Origin: Sulfurimonas sp.
GTDB lineage: Bacteria > Campylobacterota > Campylobacteria > Campylobacterales > Sulfurimonadaceae
Reading direction: 5' to 3'
NCBI GenBank assembly: GCA_027066935.1
Contig: JAMOMX010000229.1
Location: forward strand, 1-11,331
DNA: 11,331 nucleotides
Shown: positions 1 to 6,646 of the stretch, piece by piece
How positions within the stretch are numbered: the stretch's first letter is position 1
Layout: the number at the start of each line of letters is the position of its first letter
Position numbers and translations under genes: made by a program
Notes under the pieces: model-generated
What the model was told of the DNA's origin: nothing
The model's database searches: none
The model's input: the letters and a program-made list of their open reading frames with translations, nothing else

Positions 1-1506
1 ATGGAGAAAAAACTTGAATTATTTGCACTCTTATTAAAACTCGGATTTAAAGAGATTGAAGTGGGCTTTCCATCAGCCTCTGAAATTGAATTTAATTTTT
101 TGAGAAAACTAGTTGAAGACAACTTAATCCCCGATGATGTAACTGTGCAAGTCCTTGTGCAAGCTCGTGAGCATCTTATAAAAAGATCATTTGAAGCGTT
201 AGAGGGTGTAAAAAAAGCAACTATTCATCTTTATAACTCAACATCTATTGCTCAAAGAAAAATAGTATTTAGAAAAACTAAAAAAGAGATTATTGCTCTT
301 GCTTTAGATGGAGTGGAGCTAGTTAAAAAGTATGAAAAAGATTTTGATGGCAAAATATTTTTAGAGTACTCTCCTGAGAGTTTTACAGGGACTGAGTTAG
401 AATTTTCTGCACAAATTTCAAATGCTGTAACTTCTTGTTGGGGGATTAGTGATACTAGAAAAGTTATCATAAATCTTCCAGCAACTGTAGAGATGTCTAC
501 GCCAAATGTTTATGCAGACCAGATTGAATGGATGTCAAATCATTTAGATAATCGTGAAAATGTAATAATTTCAACTCATACCCATAACGACAGAGGGACC
601 TCTATTGCAGCGACTGAACTAGCACTTTTAGCAGGAGCTGACAGAGTTGAGGGCACACTACTTAGTAATGGTGAGCGTACTGGAAATGTAGATATAATTA
701 CATTAGCACTAAATATGACAACTCAAGGAATTGATTCTAAGTTAAATTTTTCAGATATAAATGAGGTTTTAGAAGTTGTTGAGAGGTGTACAGAGATGGT
801 TACACATGCTAGACATCCTTATGTTGGAGAACTTGTATATACAGCATTTTCTGGCTCACATCAAGACGCAATAAATAAAGGACTACACTTTCAAAAAGAG
901 AAAGATGATGAACTTTGGGAGGTTCCATATTTACCAATTGATCCACTTGATGTTGGGCGCACATATGAGAGTATCATCCGAATCAATTCTCAATCAGGAA
1001 AAGGTGGAGTAGCTTATATACTTGAAGAAAACTTTGGTTTTTTACTTCCAAAACAGATGCATCCAGAGATTGGAAAATTGGTTCAAATAAAAAGTGATGA
1101 AAAAGGTGTTGAGCTAAGCGCTGATGAAATTTTTGAAGTGTTTAAAGAGAACTATTTTAATGTAGAAGAAAAATTAAGTTTAATCGATTTTACATTAAGT
1201 TCAAAAGATAATATCTCAAAATGTAAGCTAAAATACACCTATAACTCAAAAGAGATTATAAGTGAGGGAGAGGGAAATGGTCCAATTGATGCTTGTAGAA
1301 AAGCACTAAAAAAAGATTTTTATATTGATTTTATTATAAAGTCATATTCTGAGCATTCTTGTGGTGACAAAAGCAGTGCAAAAGCTGTAGCTTATATTGA
1401 AATTATTCATAATGATAACTCTACGTTTGGAGTTGGAGCTGATAACGATATAACTAAAGCTTCAATTAAAGCGCTCTTTTGTGCTTTAAATAGAGCTTTG
1501 GATTAA
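1..1506 (+). CDS. leuA: 2-isopropylmalate synthase, long (yeast/actinobacterial-type) form, N-terminus missing
   Basis: Condenses acetyl-CoA with 2-oxoisovalerate in the first committed step of leucine synthesis, in the cytoplasm. Visible in order: GFKEIEVGFPSAS (residues 15-27), HLYNSTS (76-82), EYSPESFTGTE (122-132), the metal-binding HTHND (193-197), LSNGERTGNVD (221-231), HPYVGELVYTAFSGSHQDA (272-290) and GGVAYILEENFG (335-346). Residues from about 370 to 501 are the LeuA dimerisation/allosteric domain, with GNGPIDA at 426-432, so leucine feedback inhibition is likely. The family begins about 50 residues earlier with a DLRDGNQ metal/substrate motif that is absent here. The ATG at base 1 aligns with an internal Met of relatives, so the gene almost certainly starts outside the window. 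Motifs fit the long form (about 550 residues) better than the E. coli-type DGEQ form. The 3' end overlaps the convergent PBP gene by 4 bases. Family call is secure; the true start cannot be seen. Confidence 0.93.
   Translation: MEKKLELFALLLKLGFKEIEVGFPSASEIEFNFLRKLVEDNLIPDDVTVQVLVQAREHLIKRSFEALEGVKKATIHLYNSTSIAQRKIVFRKTKKEIIALALDGVELVKKYEKDFDGKIFLEYSPESFTGTELEFSAQISNAVTSCWGISDTRKVIINLPATVEMSTPNVYADQIEWMSNHLDNRENVIISTHTHNDRGTSIAATELALLAGADRVEGTLLSNGERTGNVDIITLALNMTTQGIDSKLNFSDINEVLEVVERCTEMVTHARHPYVGELVYTAFSGSHQDAINKGLHFQKEKDDELWEVPYLPIDPLDVGRTYESIIRINSQSGKGGVAYILEENFGFLLPKQMHPEIGKLVQIKSDEKGVELSADEIFEVFKENYFNVEEKLSLIDFTLSSKDNISKCKLKYTYNSKEIISEGEGNGPIDACRKALKKDFYIDFIIKSYSEHSCGDKSSAKAVAYIEIIHNDNSTFGVGADNDITKASIKALFCALNRALD
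1456..1499. repeat. imperfect hairpin at the convergent leuA/PBP1A 3' ends
   Basis: AAAGCT (1456-1461) pairs with AGCTTT (1494-1499). Inside it, TTAAAGCGC (1466-1474) pairs with GTGCTTTAA (1481-1489) with one G-T wobble, around the loop TCTTTT and a symmetric 4x4 internal loop. It lies in the last codons of leuA and begins three bases after the PBP1A stop when read on the minus strand. There is no strong U-tract on either side, so a classical terminator is doubtful. The Lys-Ala/Ala-Leu-rich helix encoded here could produce such complementarity by chance. Confidence 0.35.
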
Positions 1507-3512
1507 AAAAGTAATTCTTCATCTGGTTTAGACTCATTATCAACTCTTGGTGGTTTTGAGATTGGACTAAAATACTCTTTTCTTTTTCCAACATTAACCT
1601 CAATAATACCCGCAGGTACTTCAAATTTTCTTTGTACTTGTGGATATAAACGCAATACTCCCTCATAAAAACTTTTAAATGCTGGTCCTGCTATTTTTCC
1701 ACCTGTTTCTCGTCTATGCATAGGTGTGTTATCATCATTACCAAACCAAACAACTGTCTCAATTGTTGGAGAATAACCAGCAAACCATCCATCTTTATTA
1801 TTGTTTGTTGTACCTGTTTTGCCAGCCAACTCTATCCCTCTGGCTCGAGCTCGTCTACCAGTACCCCTAGTTATAGCATCTCGTAAAATTGTAGTCATAA
1901 TAAAAGCCTGTGTAGGCTCTGTTATAAAATGAGTTATTTTCTCTTTTTCATAAATTATTTGTAAGTTTTTTTCAACACTAAGTATAAGATGTGGTTCAAC
2001 CTGCAATCCATGATTTGCAAAAGAGGTATAATATTTTGCAAGTTGCAATGGTGAAAGTGAAATTGTCCCCAATGAGATTGATAGATCGTGTGGAAGATTT
2101 TTTATTCCAAATTTCTCAAGTTGCTCAAGTAGTTGCTTGAGTCCAATCTCATTTACAAGATTTATAGTAGCTAAGTTTCTTGAGTGAACAAGAGCTTCTC
2201 TTAAAGAGATAAGACCTTTATAGTTTTTTTCATAATTTTTTGGTTTCCATTTTACCTCTTCTCCATCTTTTTCATAAGTATAAGTACGAGATACATCTAC
2301 TAATTTTGTAGCACCGCTAAAACCTAAATCAATCCCAACCTGATAAATAAATGGCTTAAAAGCAGAACCAGGTTGACGACGACCTTGAGTTGCACGATTA
2401 TACGAACTCAGCTTATAATCAACACTTCCAACAAGAGCTAAAATATTTCCAGTTTCAGATTCAAGCGAGATTATTGCACCATTTAATAAAGATGTATTTA
2501 CATCTTGTATTATCTCTAGAGTTGGGTTTTTTAGGAGTAACGCTTGGTCTTTTATTTTGTATTTTTCTATACGAATCAAAGATTTTTCATAAGCATCTCT
2601 TAGAGATTTTCTTGCTACCTCTTGGAGTCTTAAATCAATTGATGTATATATTTCATATCCACCTGTTTTAATATCATCAAAGCCTATTTTTTTCATTCTT
2701 CGCACCACTTCATCAACAATAAAGGGTGCTTTGTTTTGAGTTAATGTATCATCATAAACAGTTGGATTTTCCTGCACAGACTCTTGATATTGGGCTTCAT
2801 CTATCCAACCTAAAACTTTCATTCTTGATAATACTCTGTTTGCCCTACCCATAGAGATATCATAATTTTTAGTTGGAGCATATGCACTTGGAGCTTTTGG
2901 TAATCCTACAAGTATAGCTATCTCTTTTAGAGTTAAATCATTAAGTTTTTTATGAAAATATCCATCAGCTGCTGTTTTGATACCATAATATCCATGTCCA
3001 TAATATATCTCATTTAAATAACGCTCTAGTATCTCTTCTTTTGTTAGATGTCGCTCTAGTTTTAATGCGTATATAGCTTCTTTAATTTTTCTACTTAATT
3101 TTTTTTCTCTTGTTAAAAGCTTATTTTTTACCAATTGTTGAGTAATTGTACTAGCGCCCTCAACTGCACTACCAGCTTTAATAACTTTTATAGCTGCTCT
3201 AAAAATTGCATCTATGTTTATACCAGGATGCTCAAAAAAAGAGGTATCTTCTATAGCTACTAGGGCTTCAACTACGCGAGGGGGAATTTCATCAAATGTA
3301 GCATAATATCTATGTCTTCTATCAAAAATATTAGCTATTTTATTTCCATCTTTATCATATATTCGTGTAGTTTGAGGAGGTTTATAATCTACTAATGAAG
3401 ATATTTCATAATTAAAAGCAATAAAAAAATAACCTAAAACCAAAAATGGAGCTAATGCAATAAATAAGATAGATACAAAAAATATTTTTTTTATTTTTAA
3501 TCTTTTTATCAT
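1503..3512 (-). CDS. mrcA: penicillin-binding protein 1A, bifunctional glycosyltransferase/transpeptidase
   Basis: Class A PBP that polymerises lipid II into glycan strands and cross-links the stem peptides, anchored in the inner membrane with both domains periplasmic. A short basic N-terminus and one membrane helix (about residues 8-33) come first. The GT51 domain follows (about 50-235): AIEDTSFFEHPG holds catalytic Glu88, then GASTITQQLVKN (119-130) and the ILERYLNEIYYG helix (161-172). The transpeptidase domain has SAFK with nucleophile Ser383, the SRN triad (444-446) and KTGTT (565-569). The 669-residue length is usual for epsilonproteobacterial PBP1A; the long inserts of enterobacterial PBP1A are absent. 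All catalytic residues are present, so it should be active and a beta-lactam target. Its ATG overlaps the stop of the upstream ABC gene (ATGA), implying translational coupling; its stop overlaps that of leuA on the other strand. It is called pbpA or pbp1A in some relatives. Confidence 0.95.
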   Translation of the reverse strand: MIKRLKIKKIFFVSILFIALAPFLVLGYFFIAFNYEISSLVDYKPPQTTRIYDKDGNKIANIFDRRHRYYATFDEIPPRVVEALVAIEDTSFFEHPGINIDAIFRAAIKVIKAGSAVEGASTITQQLVKNKLLTREKKLSRKIKEAIYALKLERHLTKEEILERYLNEIYYGHGYYGIKTAADGYFHKKLNDLTLKEIAILVGLPKAPSAYAPTKNYDISMGRANRVLSRMKVLGWIDEAQYQESVQENPTVYDDTLTQNKAPFIVDEVVRRMKKIGFDDIKTGGYEIYTSIDLRLQEVARKSLRDAYEKSLIRIEKYKIKDQALLLKNPTLEIIQDVNTSLLNGAIISLESETGNILALVGSVDYKLSSYNRATQGRRQPGSAFKPFIYQVGIDLGFSGATKLVDVSRTYTYEKDGEEVKWKPKNYEKNYKGLISLREALVHSRNLATINLVNEIGLKQLLEQLEKFGIKNLPHDLSISLGTISLSPLQLAKYYTSFANHGLQVEPHLILSVEKNLQIIYEKEKITHFITEPTQAFIMTTILRDAITRGTGRRARARGIELAGKTGTTNNNKDGWFAGYSPTIETVVWFGNDDNTPMHRRETGGKIAGPAFKSFYEGVLRLYPQVQRKFEVPAGIIEVNVGKRKEYFSPISKPPRVDNESKPDEELLF

Positions 3513-4198
3513 TTTCTAAATTTCCTGTTTGCAAAATTTGCTTCAATTAAGTTTTTTGTATATATAGCATTTGGATTAACTAAAATATCTTGCATTCTAC
3601 CATACTCAACCACACTCCCATCTTTTATAATGCAAATATCTTCACATAAACTTTTCGCTGAAGATATATCATGGGTTACAAAAAGAATTTTAAAATCTAA
3701 ATCTTTTTGCAATTTTTTAAGTAGTTCAAGTATCAATGTTGTATTTTTTGGATCAAGTGCTGTTGTAGGTTCATCAAGTAACAAAAGTTTTGGTTTAAAA
3801 GAGAGTGCCATCGCAATTACAATACGCTGAAGTTGTCCACCTGAGAGTTCTGGCGCAAACCTATCTAACAACTTAACATCTAAGTCAACCTCTTTAAGTA
3901 GTTCATATATTCTATCTTCATCTACAAAAAATTGCTTCCTTATCTTTGTAAGTGGAGATAGTGCTGTAAAAGGATTCTGAGGAACAAAACCTATTGTTTT
4001 ACCTGCTATAAACTTAAAATCTGAATTTGTTTTTAACTCACACCTCATTGATGATGGAAGCATATTTAAAAGTGCTTTTAGAGTTAAACTTTTTCCACTT
4101 CCACTTTGACCAACAAGGGCTAATGATTTGTTTATTATAAAATCTATATCTACTAAAGTCTTTTTTTCAAAATCAATTTTGAGTTTAGTTATTTTCAT
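3509..4198 (-). CDS. orphan ABC transporter ATPase, oligopeptide/nickel (DppD/NikD-like) subfamily
   Basis: Nucleotide-binding subunit of an ABC importer, expected on the cytoplasmic face of the inner membrane. Walker A is GQSGSGKS (30-37), the Q-loop is in FVPQNPFTALSP (71-82), the signature is LSGGQ (118-122), Walker B is LLLLDEP (138-144) with Glu143, and the switch His is His176 in FVTHD. QNPFTALSP and the VEYG near residue 200 are typical of the dipeptide/nickel subfamily. At 229 residues it is shorter than DppD/OppD (about 320) and lacks most of their C-terminal extension. All ATPase motifs are intact. No permease or binding-protein gene is nearby, so the substrate is unknown. It could serve a transporter encoded elsewhere or have a role tied to PBP1A, with which it shares an ATGA overlap; a second ATGA overlap joins it to bioF. 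The ATPase call is secure; the transport role is inference. Confidence 0.85.
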   Translation of the reverse strand: MKITKLKIDFEKKTLVDIDFIINKSLALVGQSGSGKSLTLKALLNMLPSSMRCELKTNSDFKFIAGKTIGFVPQNPFTALSPLTKIRKQFFVDEDRIYELLKEVDLDVKLLDRFAPELSGGQLQRIVIAMALSFKPKLLLLDEPTTALDPKNTTLILELLKKLQKDLDFKILFVTHDISSAKSLCEDICIIKDGSVVEYGRMQDILVNPNAIYTKNLIEANFANRKFRK

Positions 4199-5295
4199 TT
4201 GATAATTTTAGCTAATTTTTTACAAATTTCTATTAATTGAACTTCACTTTGTCCTAACCTTGCTATAAGTCTTATTATCGCTTGTGGGACTGTTGGTTGA
4301 CGAATCCCACCAACACTAAAGCCAGATACTAAAAGCTCATCTTTTATTTTTATCACTTTTTGATTGTCTTTTATTAAAATTGGAACTATTAAACCATCTA
4401 TTTTTATATCTAATTCTCTTTCAACTATCATCTGGCGAACTCTAATCTCATCTTTTATAACCTCTTTATTTTCCAGTATATATTCTAAAGATTTTTTAGC
4501 TAAAAGTGTATCATAAAGTGATAGTGCTGTAGCATATATGATAGGTTTTGCACGATTTGTAAGATACTCGACAATATGCTTTGAGGCTAATATAAATGCG
4601 CCAAAACTACCATAAGCCTTACCTAATGTCCCCATTTTTATATGGTTTGGTTTTATTTCAATGTTATAATAATCAAAGATACCCATAAGATTTTGCCCAA
4701 TAATCCCACTACTGTGAGCCTCATCAACTATAAGCAAAGCATCTTCATTATCAGCTATTTTAAAAACCTCTTCATCACATAAATCACCATCCATTGAGTA
4801 TATCCCCTCAACTGCGATTATTTTTCTTTTTACCTGTGTATGTTGTTTTAATAACTTTTTTAAATGATCCATATCGTTATGTTTAAAAAATACTACATTT
4901 ACTGATTCTAAATTTGTAGCAAGAACTCCTGAAGCATGATACAACTCATCCATAAAAAGGATGTCACCCTTACGAACCAGAGATTCTATTAAAGCTATAT
5001 TTGCATTAAATCCACTCCCCATAACTACACAATCTTCAAAACCACTAGCCCTAATCATAATATCTTCAAAATCTTTATGTATTTGATGATAACCATTAAC
5101 AAGCATAGAAGCTTTTGCAGAGTGTACACTTAATTTTTCTAACTCTTTGCATGTAGCAATGTGTAACTCTTTTTTATGAGCTAATCCTAAGTAATCATTT
5201 GAAGCAAAATCTAAAACATCTTCATTGACAACTTTTCTGACACGAAATCTATTTGAATATTTAAGTGCCTTTAGCTCATTTTCATAATAGTTCAT
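4195..5295 (-). CDS. bioF: 8-amino-7-oxononanoate synthase (BioF), PLP-dependent alpha-oxoamine synthase family
   Basis: Likely condenses pimeloyl-ACP/CoA with L-alanine in the first step of biotin ring assembly; cytoplasmic and PLP-dependent. It shows the fold-type I layout: DFASNDYLGLA (29-39) near the N-terminus, GSGFNANIAL (93-102) at the cofactor phosphate region, His120 in ELYHAS stacking on PLP, VDEAHSSGIIG (190-200) with Asp191 and His194, and Lys226 in TLGKAYGSFGA as Schiff-base lysine. Where E. coli BioF has a GSGGSR-type motif, this has HSAKASMLVNGYH (58-70), close to what I recall for the H. pylori enzyme, so it is a lineage form. The 366-residue length is normal. The related 2-amino-3-ketobutyrate CoA ligase is the main alternative, but this variant and the place beside a PBP gene favour BioF. 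It is coupled to maf (TAATG) and to the ABC gene (ATGA). No other biotin gene is in the window. Confidence 0.87.
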   Translation of the reverse strand: MNYYENELKALKYSNRFRVRKVVNEDVLDFASNDYLGLAHKKELHIATCKELEKLSVHSAKASMLVNGYHQIHKDFEDIMIRASGFEDCVVMGSGFNANIALIESLVRKGDILFMDELYHASGVLATNLESVNVVFFKHNDMDHLKKLLKQHTQVKRKIIAVEGIYSMDGDLCDEEVFKIADNEDALLIVDEAHSSGIIGQNLMGIFDYYNIEIKPNHIKMGTLGKAYGSFGAFILASKHIVEYLTNRAKPIIYATALSLYDTLLAKKSLEYILENKEVIKDEIRVRQMIVERELDIKIDGLIVPILIKDNQKVIKIKDELLVSGFSVGGIRQPTVPQAIIRLIARLGQSEVQLIEICKKLAKIIK

Positions 5296-5840
5296 TAAAT
5301 AAATCTTTTTAAAAGCTCTGTATTTAGACCCATCGCAGTACTTTCATTTCCACGAACTTCCTTTATATACTTCTTACAAAAACCCTCAACCATACATGCT
5401 CCAGCTTTACCTCGCCACTCACCACTATCTATAAACCTGTTTAAATCATCCAAATCAAACTCTTCAAAAACATAATCTGTTGAGCTGATATCTATTAGCT
5501 TCATTTTAGGACTTTGATAAATCATGCAGGTGATTATACTTGTTACACTTGCACTTTGAGTCATTAAAATCTCTCTAGCTTCATCTTCATCTTTAGCTTT
5601 TCTTAAAATTTGGTTATGGGCAGTTACAACTGTGTCAGCAACTAAAAGTGGATAATCTTTATACCCGAAAGCTCTTAAATTTGCTTCATACTTCCCAAGT
5701 GTTGCTTGATAAACAAAGTTTTTAGGAGTAGAGGCAAAAATAGAATCCTCATCAAAATCAACACTCTCTTGGATAAAATCTATATTTGCGCTTTGGAGAA
5801 GTTTTGCACGAGTAAGAGAACTTGAAGCTAATCTAATCAT
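5295..5840 (-). CDS. maf: Maf family nucleoside triphosphate pyrophosphatase
   Basis: Hydrolyses non-canonical or surplus nucleoside triphosphates to monophosphate and pyrophosphate; cytoplasmic, formerly named a septum-formation inhibitor. The N-terminal signature SSSLTR (6-11) begins the ITPase-like fold, Asp69 in LVADTVV is the expected catalytic metal ligand, and GEWRGKAGACMVEGF (140-154) corresponds to the family's conserved G-x-AG segment. NESTAMGLN (165-173) is the usual C-terminal motif. At 181 residues it has the usual length. The AGACMVEGF segment differs from both the Gln-containing dTTP/UTP enzymes (YhdE) and the m7GTP form (YceF), so the preferred nucleotide cannot be assigned. 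GGAG lies 8 bases before the ATG and supports this start. It overlaps the UDG-like gene by ATGA and bioF by one base. In C. jejuni, as I recall, maf lies between alaS and the PBP gene. Confidence 0.9.
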   Translation of the reverse strand: MIRLASSSLTRAKLLQSANIDFIQESVDFDEDSIFASTPKNFVYQATLGKYEANLRAFGYKDYPLLVADTVVTAHNQILRKAKDEDEAREILMTQSASVTSIITCMIYQSPKMKLIDISSTDYVFEEFDLDDLNRFIDSGEWRGKAGACMVEGFCKKYIKEVRGNESTAMGLNTELLKRFI

Positions 5841-6403
5841 TTTATAAACTCCACTAACTCTTTTATAACATCTTTGTATTTTTGTTTTTTCCAGTTGTTA
5901 AAAGATGGATGGGGTACTCGCAATACCTCTTTAAAATCATCCTCATTTAATACACTATCAAAAGAATTTTGAGCAAAGTTACCACAAAGCACTATCTTTT
6001 TATCTTTGTGTAAAGATATACGATTTTTAAAATCATTCATCATCTCTTGGATAGTTGTATTTATGGGATTTATTGTTTTTCTAAGCTTTGGATTTTGACG
6101 AATTTTTTCAAAAAATTCCATACTTTTTTCTTTTTTATCTGATTCTTTGTACGCAGACATCTGTAAAGGAAAATTACAAACATTTATTATCCCAATATTT
6201 GTAATCTTTTTTTCATACACTAACTTACCAAATGCTTCATCTCTATCAAACAAAACTTTTGAGATATCAATACCACTTTTTCCAGCAACAGGGTAACCAT
6301 CTTTAACTTCTTGTGTATGTGGTGATTCTAATACAAAAATTACTTTATTATTTGCATCTAGCAAATCATCTACAGAATAGTTTTTTAGTTTTTCGTACAA
6401 CAT
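5837..6403 (-). CDS. uracil-DNA glycosylase-like superfamily protein, no iron-sulfur cysteines
   Basis: A 188-residue protein with the layout of the uracil-DNA glycosylase fold. The beta-strand plus loop IFVLESPHTQE (22-32) followed by GYPVAGKSG (36-44) resembles motif 1 of family 4/5 enzymes (GEAPG...G.PFVG.AG). VLCGNFAQNSF (138-148) matches the central LLLG.xA strand, and VPHPSF (163-168) matches the HPS-containing DNA-intercalating loop. Only two cysteines are visible (76 and 140), so the 4Fe-4S cluster of family 4 enzymes is absent. Real activity could be DNA base repair, but many proteins of this fold have no proven glycosylase role, so substrate is open. No ribosome-binding site precedes the ATG; a 25-codon ORF ends two bases upstream and may couple translation. 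It overlaps maf by ATGA and heads the maf-bioF-ABC-PBP1A run. The fold call is moderately strong; function is unproven. Confidence 0.7.
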   Translation of the reverse strand: MLYEKLKNYSVDDLLDANNKVIFVLESPHTQEVKDGYPVAGKSGIDISKVLFDRDEAFGKLVYEKKITNIGIINVCNFPLQMSAYKESDKKEKSMEFFEKIRQNPKLRKTINPINTTIQEMMNDFKNRISLHKDKKIVLCGNFAQNSFDSVLNEDDFKEVLRVPHPSFNNWKKQKYKDVIKELVEFIK

Positions 6404-6405
6404 AA

Positions 6406-6483
6406 TTAATTAGCTATATCAATAGTTTGCTTTAAGCTATTTACTAAATCACTTAAATTAATTTTTCGTATTTCTTGTTTCAT
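6406..6483 (-). CDS. possible 25-codon leader ORF ahead of the UDG-like gene
   Basis: The ORF runs from ATG at 6483 to TAA at 6406-6408 and encodes MKQEIRKINLSDLVNSLKQT followed by IDIAN. An AAAGAAG purine run lies about 5 bases before the ATG and could be a ribosome-binding site. The stop is two bases before the start of the UDG-like gene, which has no ribosome-binding site of its own, so reinitiation or coupling is plausible. The peptide matches no family I recognise. It could be a real small protein, a leader, the remnant of a longer gene, or chance in AT-rich DNA. Confidence 0.35.
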   Translation of the reverse strand: MKQEIRKINLSDLVNSLKQTIDIAN

Positions 6484-6547
6484 ATCACTTCTTTTTAATT
6501 AAATTAAATTTTTTTCATCAAATTTAGACGGGAAAAACTTTTTATTG

Positions 6548-6567
6548 ATTTTATCATAATTATACCA
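6548..6567 (-). promoter_or_regulatory. putative tandem extended -10 promoters for the UDG-like/maf/bioF/ABC/PBP1A operon
   Basis: On the minus strand TGGTATAAT (6567-6559) is a consensus -10 hexamer with the extended TGn element. Eleven bases further on, TGATAAAAT (6556-6548) is a second extended -10. No TTGACA-like -35 stands 17 bases upstream, which the extended element can offset. Transcription would begin near 6540-6553 and leave a leader of about 55-70 bases before the small ORF. It would give the downstream operon its own promoter after the hipBA insert. Recognised by eye only. Confidence 0.45.
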
Positions 6568-6646
6568 ATCCCCATTAAAAGGTAGGTATTAAGTATTGTT
6601 TGTATTGCAAACCTTTTTAAAGTCAAAATAGCATACTCTTTTTCAT

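Noticed and set aside
252..470. Open frames opposite leuA and inside PBP1A, ABC, hipA, SEC-C, membrane-protein and alaS genes
   Set aside because: All are shadows of well-supported genes, with low-complexity translations and no recognisable domains.
3485..3492. Eight-base T run in the 5' end of the PBP1A gene as a phase-variation tract
   Set aside because: It encodes Lys-Ile in an AT-rich N-terminus, such runs are common here, and an essential enzyme is an unlikely phase-variable gene.
6577..6617. AAAAGGT / ACCTTTT inverted arms after hipA as a terminator
   Set aside because: Only 7 bp, AT-rich, with a 27-base loop and no U-tract beyond the arm on the minus strand; likely chance in AT-rich DNA.
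6606..6627. TTGACT at 6627-6622 followed by a TACAAA-like box as a further promoter after hipA
   Set aside because: The -10 is weak and overlaps the hairpin arm; the extended -10 boxes at 6548-6567 are much better candidates.
6623..6646. Seven-codon ORF (MKKSMLF) directly after the hipA stop
   Set aside because: Too short to support, with no downstream gene arranged to be coupled to it.
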